A stretch of 64,000 nt of DNA from Sphaerisporangium sp. (GTDB lineage: Bacteria; Actinomycetota; Actinomycetes; Streptosporangiales; Streptosporangiaceae), in assembly GCA_025964675.1 (NCBI GenBank), contig JAOPYI010000301.1:62001-126000 (forward strand), written 5' to 3'. The translations under genes were made by a program, and so were the position numbers. How positions within the stretch are numbered: the stretch's first letter is position 1; each line of letters opens with the position of its first letter. Below the pieces are notes generated by a model. It worked only from the letters and a program-made list of their open reading frames with translations, ran no database searches and was not told the DNA's origin. Shown here in pieces: positions 58,097 through 64,000 of this stretch.

Positions 58097-58377
58097 GCAG
58101 GCAAGGCGTCTCCGCGGAGCAGGCGAGGGTGCTTGCCGAGGAGTACTTCAACGGCCCGCTCCCCGCCGAGGAGGCCACTGAAGTCGGCCTGTACGCCTTC
58201 GAGGAGGGGTACGTCGCCTGGGCGACCGCTCCCGAGCCCGAGGATCCGAGCACCCTGCCCGCCACCGTCGGCGGCGGCTGCGTCGTCATCGACAGGGCCA
58301 CCGGCGAGCTCTCGATCCGCCCCCTGCTGAACCCCGAGGCCGTCGCCGAGCAATGGGCGGGACGCCGCCCCCGATAG
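58093..58377 (+). CDS. Imm35 (YrhB)-like immunity protein
   Basis: A 94-residue acidic cytoplasmic protein, starting with GTG 58093 inside the toxin stop (GTGA). The segment GGGCVVIDRATGELSIRP is the hallmark of YrhB/Imm35 immunity proteins found beside papain-fold toxins. It should bind and neutralise the toxin. Coupled translation would make it in step with the toxin. Identification is by motif only. Confidence 0.7.
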   Translation: MSRQGVSAEQARVLAEEYFNGPLPAEEATEVGLYAFEEGYVAWATAPEPEDPSTLPATVGGGCVVIDRATGELSIRPLLNPEAVAEQWAGRRPR

Positions 58378-58388
58378 GAGGCGTCCCG
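58358..58388. terminator. Hairpin at the end of the toxin/immunity operon
   Basis: The perfect 9-base arms CGGGACGCC and GGCGTCCCG enclose a 13-base loop that contains the immunity gene's stop. It lies 27 bases from the end of the convergent FtsX-type gene and can end both transcripts. Confidence 0.6.
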
Positions 58389-58414
58389 GCCAACGGTCCG
58401 ACCATCCGGCTGTC

Positions 58415-60940
58415 TCAGTCGCTCGCGAGGGAGCCGACGATGGACGCCCTGGCCGCCTTGCGTGCCGGAAGGACCGCCGCGAGCACGCCGGCCAGGCCGG
58501 ACAGGGCCACGAACAGCAGCACCTGGGCGACGGGCACCCGGAACAGGATGTCGTCCACAAGGGTTCGCGTCGCGGCCCAGCCGAAGGTCACGCCCAGCGC
58601 CACACCGACGATCGCCCCCATGAGGCCGAGGATCAGCGCCTCCACCGACAGCATCCGGCGAAGCTGCGGCCGGGTCAGGCCCAGGGCTCTGAGCAGTGCC
58701 GACTCCCGGGTCCGCTCGTGCACCGAAAGGCTCAGCGTGTTGGCGATGCCCAGCAGCGAGATGAGGATCGCGAGACCCAGCAGACCTGCGATGATCATGA
58801 GCGTCATGTTGAGCGCCTCGTCGAACTGGCTCCTGACCTCGGTCGAGCTGAGCACCTTGGCGGTCGGGTACGGGCGGGTGGCGGCCTCGACCACCCTCCT
58901 CGAGACGTCGGCGCTGACCCCGTCCTTGGCGTTGACGAGAAGCCGGTGGTCGTCCAGGCGGCCGAAGTACTTCTCGAAGGCGTCCTCCGGAACGGTGACC
59001 CCCGGCAGCGGCACCGTGTCCCCGTCGAAGACGCCGAGGACCTTGACGTTCACGATGCCCGACTTCGGCGTGGTCACCGCGATCGTGTCACCCGGCTTGA
59101 CCCCGAGATCCTTGGCGACGTAGGTCGCGACCAAGGCGGACGCGGCCGTGAAGCCCCGCGTGGAGCCCTTCTGCACCGCCGGGTCGTACGGCCCGCTGAA
59201 CGTGCCGACGGAAAGGCTGCCGTGACCCCCGCCGACCTTGGCCGCCGTCTCGCGGATCTGCACGACCGAGGTCAGCTCGCGCTTCGTACGAAGATCGGCG
59301 GCGAGAGCCCGGGGGAGAGCGGCGCCGTCGGGTCCGGAGGACCGGTCGGCCTGCGTGGAGACCATGTAGTCGACGGGGAACTGCTTGTCGAGCCGGGCCG
59401 TGTACGTCGCCCGCGTGGTGGCGGTGATGACCGAGATCAGCGTCATCAGCGTCACGCCGATCGTCAGCGCGACCGTCGTGGTGGCCGAACGCCTGGGGTT
59501 GCGCCGGGAGTTGTCCATGGCGAGCCTGCCGGGGACGCCGAACAGCTTGGCCGGCGCCCAGCCGGCGAACGCGCTCAGCGGCCTGACGATGACCGGCCCG
59601 AGGATCAGCACCGCGCAGAAGGTGAGAACCCCACCGGCCATGACCACGTAGAGCGCCTGCGGCCCCGTGTCCATCGTGACTCCGGCGACCGTGGCCCCCG
59701 CACCGCCCATCAGGAACAGCAGGGCGAAGACGATGCGCAGGACACCGGTCCTGAACGTGTGCTCGTCGGTCTGGGTGCGCAGCGCCGCGATGGGTGCGAC
59801 CCTGGTCGCCGTGCGGGCGGGCAGCAGCGCGGCCCCGACGGTGACGACCAGCCCGATGGCGAGGGCGAGGGCGACGGTACGCGGCGCCAGCGAGACGCCG
59901 GCCGAGGGGATGTCCTGCCCGAGCGCGCTGAGCGCGACGAGCGCCCCGGCTCCGAGACCGAGCCCGGTCAGCAGGCCGAGAACCGACGAGATGAGGCCGA
60001 CCACCACCGACTCCAGGAGGATGGAACCGAAGACCTGCCTGCGGGTCGCCCCGATGCAGCGCAGCAGCGCCATCTCTCTGGTGCGCTGAGCGACCAGGAT
60101 GTTGAAGGTGTTGTAGATGACCAGGGCCGCGACCAGCATCGCGACCAGGCCGAACATCAGCAGCCCCAGCGTGAGGAACTCCGTGTCGGCGCCGTTGGCC
60201 TTGGCCAGCTCCTGGGCGAGCTGCCGGCCGGTCCAGACCCTGAACCCCGCACCGAGGGCCGAGGAGACCGCGCCTCTCAGCGTCTCCGGGGTGACGCCGT
60301 CCGCCGCCGCGACGTCGATCTCCGTGAAGCCCTTCTCACCCGTCATCGCCTGCGCCGTCGCGGCGGTGAACCCCACCGCGCCCGTGTACGCCAGCTGCTG
60401 GTCGACGCCCACGTCGAAGAGCCCGACGAGCTGGAAGGTGTGCGGCTTGCCGCCGCGGTCCAGCACCGTCACGATGTCACCCGGCGTGAAGCCCCTGGTC
60501 TTCGCCGTGTTCTTGTCGATGACGACCTGGCCGCCGGTGGCAGGGGCGGCACCGGAGGTGATGGTCGTGCGGTTCAGCCTGCCGGTGGTGACGGACACGC
60601 CGGTGGTCGGGACATCGCCGACGGCCTTGCCGTCCTTGCCGATCAGCCTGGCCTCGCCCTGGACCAGCCCTTGCGCTTCGGCGACCCCGGTGAGGGCACG
60701 GACCCTGGCCAGATCGCCCGTGAGGAGCCGGGCGGGCTTGCCGCCGTCCGGGCGGGAAGGAAGCACCGCCACGTCCACCTTGTCGGCGGAGGCGGCGATC
60801 TGCTGGGTGAACCCGGCCTGCATCGTGTCGGTGAGCACGAACGTGCCCGCGATGAACCCCACGCCCAGCGTGATGGCCAGAGACGTCAGCAGGAGCCGGA
60901 GCTTGTGGGCCCGCAGCCCCGCCAGAGTGGTGCGGAACAC
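58415..60940 (-). CDS. ABC transporter permease, MacB/FtsX family
   Basis: A large 841-residue permease with ten membrane helices: one near the N-terminus, two FtsX domains (about 260-390 and 710-835) of three to four helices each, and two central helices, separated by long outside MacB-periplasmic-core domains. Signature segments include [22 protein letters not shown] and [22 protein letters not shown]. Such transporters move lipoproteins, peptides or drugs by a mechanotransmission mechanism. It starts with GTG 1 base after the ATPase stop region and is the second gene of its operon. Confidence 0.9.
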   Translation of the reverse strand: MFRTTLAGLRAHKLRLLLTSLAITLGVGFIAGTFVLTDTMQAGFTQQIAASADKVDVAVLPSRPDGGKPARLLTGDLARVRALTGVAEAQGLVQGEARLIGKDGKAVGDVPTTGVSVTTGRLNRTTITSGAAPATGGQVVIDKNTAKTRGFTPGDIVTVLDRGGKPHTFQLVGLFDVGVDQQLAYTGAVGFTAATAQAMTGEKGFTEIDVAAADGVTPETLRGAVSSALGAGFRVWTGRQLAQELAKANGADTEFLTLGLLMFGLVAMLVAALVIYNTFNILVAQRTREMALLRCIGATRRQVFGSILLESVVVGLISSVLGLLTGLGLGAGALVALSALGQDIPSAGVSLAPRTVALALAIGLVVTVGAALLPARTATRVAPIAALRTQTDEHTFRTGVLRIVFALLFLMGGAGATVAGVTMDTGPQALYVVMAGGVLTFCAVLILGPVIVRPLSAFAGWAPAKLFGVPGRLAMDNSRRNPRRSATTTVALTIGVTLMTLISVITATTRATYTARLDKQFPVDYMVSTQADRSSGPDGAALPRALAADLRTKRELTSVVQIRETAAKVGGGHGSLSVGTFSGPYDPAVQKGSTRGFTAASALVATYVAKDLGVKPGDTIAVTTPKSGIVNVKVLGVFDGDTVPLPGVTVPEDAFEKYFGRLDDHRLLVNAKDGVSADVSRRVVEAATRPYPTAKVLSSTEVRSQFDEALNMTLMIIAGLLGLAILISLLGIANTLSLSVHERTRESALLRALGLTRPQLRRMLSVEALILGLMGAIVGVALGVTFGWAATRTLVDDILFRVPVAQVLLFVALSGLAGVLAAVLPARKAARASIVGSLASD

Positions 60941-60941
60941 C

Positions 60942-61700
60942 TCACGCCTCCAGCTTCATCAGCGTGTCCAGCACGGTCTGAGGCGTGGGCTCCGCCAGCT
61001 CGGTCACCAGCGCGCCGTCGCGCAGGAACACCACGCGGTCGGCGTACGACGCGGCGACGGGGTCGTGGGTGACCATGACGATGGTCTGCCCGAGTTCGCG
61101 CACCGAGGTACGCAGGAAGGACAGCACCTCCGCGCCGCTGCGCGAGTCCAGGTTGCCGGTCGGCTCGTCCGCGAAGATGACCTGGGGCTTGCTGATCAGC
61201 GCCCGTGCCACCGCGACGCGCTGCTGCTGGCCGCCGGACAGCTCGCTCGGCTTGTGCCTGAGCCGGTCGCCGAGCCCGACGGTACGGATCACCAGGTCGA
61301 ACAGCTCCCGGTCGGCCTGGCGGCCGGAGATGTCCAGGGGCAGGCGGATGTTCTGCTCGGCGGTCAGCGTCGGCAGCAGGTTGAACGCCTGGAAGATGAA
61401 TCCGACCCGCTCTCGCCGCAGCAGCGTGAGCTGCTTGTCGCCCAACCGGGTGATCTCGATGTCGCCGATGCGCACCTCGCCCTCGGTGACGGTGTCCAGC
61501 CCCGCCAGGCAGTGCATCAGCGTGGACTTGCCGGAGCCCGACGGACCCATGATCGCGGTGAAGGCGCCTGTGTCGAACCCGACGTCGATCCCCCGTAAGG
61601 CGTGTACGGCGGCGTCGCCGTCGCCATAGACCTTCGTCACTCCTCTGGCGACGACGGCGGCTGCGGTCCGGCGGACGGCTTCCTCTCCGGTGACGGTCAC
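60942..61700 (-). CDS. ABC transporter ATP-binding protein, MacB/LolD type
   Basis: A 252-residue ATPase for the adjacent FtsX-type permease. Motifs are Walker [10 protein letters not shown], the Q-loop [17 protein letters not shown], signature [15 protein letters not shown] and Walker [13 protein letters not shown], the LolD/MacB form. GTG 61700 is supported by GAGGAG 7 bases upstream; the frame further upstream is not part of it. It is transcribed in the same direction as the kinase/regulator pair just upstream, which may control it. Confidence 0.93.
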   Translation of the reverse strand: MTVTGEEAVRRTAAAVVARGVTKVYGDGDAAVHALRGIDVGFDTGAFTAIMGPSGSGKSTLMHCLAGLDTVTEGEVRIGDIEITRLGDKQLTLLRRERVGFIFQAFNLLPTLTAEQNIRLPLDISGRQADRELFDLVIRTVGLGDRLRHKPSELSGGQQQRVAVARALISKPQVIFADEPTGNLDSRSGAEVLSFLRTSVRELGQTIVMVTHDPVAASYADRVVFLRDGALVTELAEPTPQTVLDTLMKLEA

Positions 61701-61889
61701 GTGTGGCTCCTCAAAGCAATAAGCGGCTGAAATACGGAAATTTCGTAAGATCAACGCTATTGCCGCGTGAGCCGCCAACCATGAGCCCTAGGAACGGACT
61801 TGGGATACACCCAGGGAAGGGCGCCGGAGAACGTATGCGACCGGTGAGGTAGCCGTGACTCAGCCTTTCGGCCGACCCGGCAGCCGTGG

Positions 61890-62567
61890 CTACTGCTCGG
61901 GGCCCTTGCCGAATGGGGTGATCAGGCCTGTCTCGTAGGCGTGGACGACCGCCTGGGCGCGGTCTCGCACACCCAGCTTGGCGAGCACCCGGCCGAGATG
62001 CGTCTTGACCGTGGCCTCCGCCAGTGTGAGCCGCTCCGCGATCTCGGAGTTGGACAGGCCCCGCGCGACCAGCACCAGGACCTCACGCTCCCGGACGGTG
62101 AGCTGGCGCAGGCTCTCCGGCTCGGACGCCGCCCTGCCGGGCAGGTGGGCGGTGAACCGCTGCAACAGCCTCCTGGTCGTGCTGGGCGCCACCACGGAGT
62201 CCCCCGCGTGCACGGAATGGATCGCGCTGAGGAGGTCCGAGGGCGGCACGTCCTTCAGCAGGAACCCCGAGGCCCCGGCCTTCAGCGCCGTGAAGGCGTA
62301 CTCGTCGAGGTCGAAGGTCGTCAGGATGAGCACCTTCGGCGGGTCGGGCAGGGCCCGGATCAGCCGGGTAGCCTCCACGCCGTCCACGCGCGGCATGCGC
62401 ACGTCCATCAGGACGACGTCGGCGGTCACCGAGCCGAGCAGCTCCACCACGGCGGCCCCGTCGGCGGCCTCCCCGACGACGTCGATGTCCGGCTGTGCGC
62501 CGAGGACCATGCGGAAGCCGGCGCGCACGAGCTCCTGGTCGTCGACCAGCACCACCCTGATGTTCAC
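61890..62567 (-). CDS. LuxR/NarL-type response regulator
   Basis: A 225-residue regulator with receiver motifs [11 protein letters not shown] and [15 protein letters not shown] (phosphoacceptor Asp) and the LuxR helix-turn-helix [20 protein letters not shown] with [18 protein letters not shown]. Its GTG overlaps the kinase stop. Target genes are probably the MacB-type exporter 189 bases downstream and its own operon. Confidence 0.93.
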   Translation of the reverse strand: MNIRVVLVDDQELVRAGFRMVLGAQPDIDVVGEAADGAAVVELLGSVTADVVLMDVRMPRVDGVEATRLIRALPDPPKVLILTTFDLDEYAFTALKAGASGFLLKDVPPSDLLSAIHSVHAGDSVVAPSTTRRLLQRFTAHLPGRAASEPESLRQLTVREREVLVLVARGLSNSEIAERLTLAEATVKTHLGRVLAKLGVRDRAQAVVHAYETGLITPFGKGPEQ

Positions 62568-63745
62568 GCGGCCCGGCTCACCGGAAGGCGTACGGCCACC
62601 TGGAACCCTCCTCCTGTGCGCGGAGAGGCGTGCACGCTGCCGTCGTACATCGCGACGCGCTCGCGCATGCCGATCAGCCCGTGCCCTTCAATGCCGCGGG
62701 GCGCCGCCGCGCCCCGCCCGTCGTCGGTCACCCGCAACAGGACCTCCCGTGGACCGTACTCCATCTCGACCCGGGCCCTGGCGCCCGGCCCGCCGTGCTT
62801 CAGCGTGTTGGTGAGGGCCTCCTGGACGATGCGGTAGATCACCAGCTGTTCCCCCTCCGGCAGGCCGCGGTAGGCGCCGCCGACCGTGAACTCCACCGGC
62901 AGGCCCGCCTGGCGGATCTGCGTCACCAGCTCGTCGAGCTCGGCCAGGCCCGGCTGCGGCGCGTAGTCCTCCTCGCCTCCGTCGTCCTGCCTCAGCACCC
63001 CGACCAGGCGGCGCATCTCGGCGAGGGCCTGTCGCCCGGTCGAGGAGATGGTCTGCACAGCCCGGCGCGCCTGCTCGGGGTCGCTGTCGATGGTGTATCC
63101 CGCCCCGTCGGCCTGGACGATCATCACGCTCACGTTGTGGGCCACCACGTCGTGGAGCTCCCGCGCGATCCTTGCCCGCTCAGCGGCGGTGGCGATACGG
63201 GCCTGCTGGTCGCGCTCGTGCTCGGCCCGTTCCGCCCGTTCCTCCAGGCTCTCGAGGTAGCGCCGCCGGGTGTTGGCGTAGATGCCGCCGATCCAGGGAG
63301 TGATCACGAACAGCGAGCCGGAGGCGACGGCAAGGAGGCTCGGCTGACCCCAGCGCACCATCGCCAGGCACACGCCCAGCTCGGCGATCGCACCGGCGGC
63401 GACGGCCCAGCGCAGGGGGCGGTACGACGCCACGCCGTACATAGCGACGAGGACCGCGACGTCGCCGGGCACGGGCTCGAGCCAGGCCAGCCACTGCGCG
63501 AAGCAGATGAGCGCGATGGCGGCGAACACGTGAACGGGACGGCTCCGCCGCCAGGCCAGCGGGACGAGGAGCGCGGCGGACAACGCCACATATCCCGGGA
63601 CGCTGAGGCCGATGGCGCCCGGCAGGTGGGCCGGACGGTCGTAGTTCCGGGCCGACAGCAGGCACAGGACGACCAGCGGTGCCATGACCAGGGCGTCGAC
63701 CAGCCTCCCGTGGCGGGATCCCCATGCGCGCACTCTGCCGAACAC
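62564..63745 (-). CDS. Membrane sensor histidine kinase (HisKA_3 type)
   Basis: A 393-residue kinase with about five membrane helices in residues 15-155, then a coiled coil and the phosphoacceptor helix [20 protein letters not shown]. The ATPase domain contains [14 protein letters not shown] and [20 protein letters not shown]. It has no large sensor domain outside the membrane. The GTG start has TAGGCT 7 bases upstream and no ribosome site, indicating a leaderless transcript. A perfect palindrome is centred about 67 bases upstream. Confidence 0.92.
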   Translation of the reverse strand: MFGRVRAWGSRHGRLVDALVMAPLVVLCLLSARNYDRPAHLPGAIGLSVPGYVALSAALLVPLAWRRSRPVHVFAAIALICFAQWLAWLEPVPGDVAVLVAMYGVASYRPLRWAVAAGAIAELGVCLAMVRWGQPSLLAVASGSLFVITPWIGGIYANTRRRYLESLEERAERAEHERDQQARIATAAERARIARELHDVVAHNVSVMIVQADGAGYTIDSDPEQARRAVQTISSTGRQALAEMRRLVGVLRQDDGGEEDYAPQPGLAELDELVTQIRQAGLPVEFTVGGAYRGLPEGEQLVIYRIVQEALTNTLKHGGPGARARVEMEYGPREVLLRVTDDGRGAAAPRGIEGHGLIGMRERVAMYDGSVHASPRTGGGFQVAVRLPVSRAA

Positions 63746-63803
63746 ACAACCAAGCCTATGTTCGCGCAGTTCACGGCCCTTCCGCCTCGAGAGGGATCTG
63801 TAC

Positions 63804-63821
63804 GTACGACCCAGGTCGTAC
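63804..63821. promoter_or_regulatory. Perfect palindrome upstream of the second kinase/regulator operon
   Basis: GTACGACC and GGTCGTAC are perfect 8-base arms around CA. Its centre is about 67 bases upstream of the kinase start, the same distance as the palindrome at 17611-17630 from its operon. It also lies about 95 bases upstream of the small ORF on the plus strand, so it may serve either direction. Confidence 0.5.
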
Positions 63822-63843
63822 GGGACAAATGTCTTACACCGCT

Positions 63844-63858
63844 CTTACGGCCCGTAAG
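63844..63858. promoter_or_regulatory. Second inverted repeat at the right edge
   Basis: CTTACG and CGTAAG arms are separated by three bases, 23 bases to the right of the first palindrome and about 48 bases before the plus-strand small ORF. It may be an operator or part of the promoter of the unseen gene. Confidence 0.35.
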
Positions 63859-63906
63859 GGATAGTTCTTTTTGGGAGCACCTGCGGGTGAGTAAAGGGAG
63901 ATAGTG

Positions 63907-63996
63907 ATGCAGGGTTACAAAGACGACGGGTCGTGTGGCAGGGGGAAACGCCACGCGACCCGGAGGCCCCTGACGATCTCCCCTTCCCACGCCTGA
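63907..63996 (+). CDS. 29-residue small ORF at the right edge
   Basis: ATG 63907, preceded by AAAGGGAG at a good distance, encodes MQGYKDDGSCGRGKRHATRR and nine more residues to TGA 63994-63996. The ORF contains a 13-base-pair hairpin. It may be a leader peptide or a small protein gene; the downstream gene is outside the window. Confidence 0.35.
   Translation: MQGYKDDGSCGRGKRHATRRPLTISPSHA
63927..63962 (+). promoter_or_regulatory. Long hairpin inside the right-edge leader ORF
   Basis: The arms 63927-63939 (CGGGTCGTGTGGC) and 63950-63962 (GCCACGCGACCCG) pair over 13 positions with a single G-U pair, around a 10-base A/G-rich loop. It could be an attenuator or a terminator of a short transcript. 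Confidence 0.5.
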
Positions 63997-64000
63997 CGCC

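Noticed and set aside
58718..61072. A 784-codon plus-strand frame opposite the MacB/FtsX permease
   Set aside because: The protein would be Arg/Gly/Asp-rich without motifs, and the minus strand encodes a clear ABC transporter.
61737..61744. GAAATTTC palindrome upstream of the MacB-type ATPase gene
   Set aside because: An 8-base AT palindrome without longer symmetry is too short to call an operator.
61801..61813. TGGG-ATACA-CCCA dyad as a binding site of the adjacent response regulator
   Set aside because: Only 4-base arms and no resemblance to the perfect palindrome upstream of the kinase; could be chance.

Overview
The window is a stretch of high-GC actinomycete chromosome. Gene content and order resemble both Streptomyces and Mycobacterium, and the whole suggests a filamentous actinomycete of the Streptosporangiales type (Nonomuraea, Microbispora or Streptosporangium relatives); this placement is inference from gene families and synteny, not from a database search. 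GTG starts, ATGA/GTGA overlaps and probable leaderless starts are common. I saw no rRNA, tRNA, CRISPR array or intact insertion sequence.

Left part (1-27.8 kb), mostly conserved chromosome: the end of glyA, then wecA (lipid-linked GlcNAc-1-P for cell-wall glycans), the complete F1Fo ATP synthase operon preceded by two small membrane proteins, a DUF2550 protein and the PduO-type cobalamin adenosyltransferase. A regulatory and metabolic block follows: STAS protein, TetR, succinate-semialdehyde dehydrogenase, and an ABC transporter with its own histidine kinase and LuxR-type regulator. After a glycosyltransferase comes a decayed TetR-family pseudogene with an intact-looking operator, then nucS (mismatch endonuclease), a 3-hydroxyacyl-CoA dehydrogenase, a small zinc protein, a hydrolase, an AI-2E-type permease, a DivIVA-like coiled-coil protein (Scy/FilP position), methylmalonyl-CoA epimerase and a thiolase. 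AdoCbl synthesis, the epimerase, the thiolase and the dehydrogenase all serve short-chain acyl-CoA metabolism.

Middle part (27.8-45.5 kb): an accessory-looking block (multicopper oxidase lipoprotein with a coupled leader peptide, DUF4230 protein, membrane protein, MarR, secreted subtilisin) separates the thiolase from the YbbN-like thioredoxin, which are close neighbours in mycobacteria. Then come malic enzyme, an LPXTG wall protein, YqgE, a TetR/MFS efflux pair with a clear operator inside the promoter, DUF3039, a secreted M43 metalloprotease, a membrane protein, an SF2 helicase and nicotinamidase.

Right part (45.5-64 kb): pncB, clpS and DUF2017, then mec-cysO-cysM (the protein-thiocarboxylate route to cysteine, with a leader ORF and hairpins before cysO), a DUF3352 protein, a thioesterase, murI, an Rv1339-like metallo-beta-lactamase-fold protein, rph and rdgB. 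The order resembles the M. tuberculosis Rv1330c-Rv1341 region. It continues with a molybdopterin oxidoreductase, a glutamine-deamidase-type polymorphic toxin followed by an Imm35-like immunity gene, a MacB/FtsX-type ABC exporter and a second histidine kinase/LuxR pair. The right edge holds palindromes and a hairpin-containing small ORF upstream of an unseen gene.
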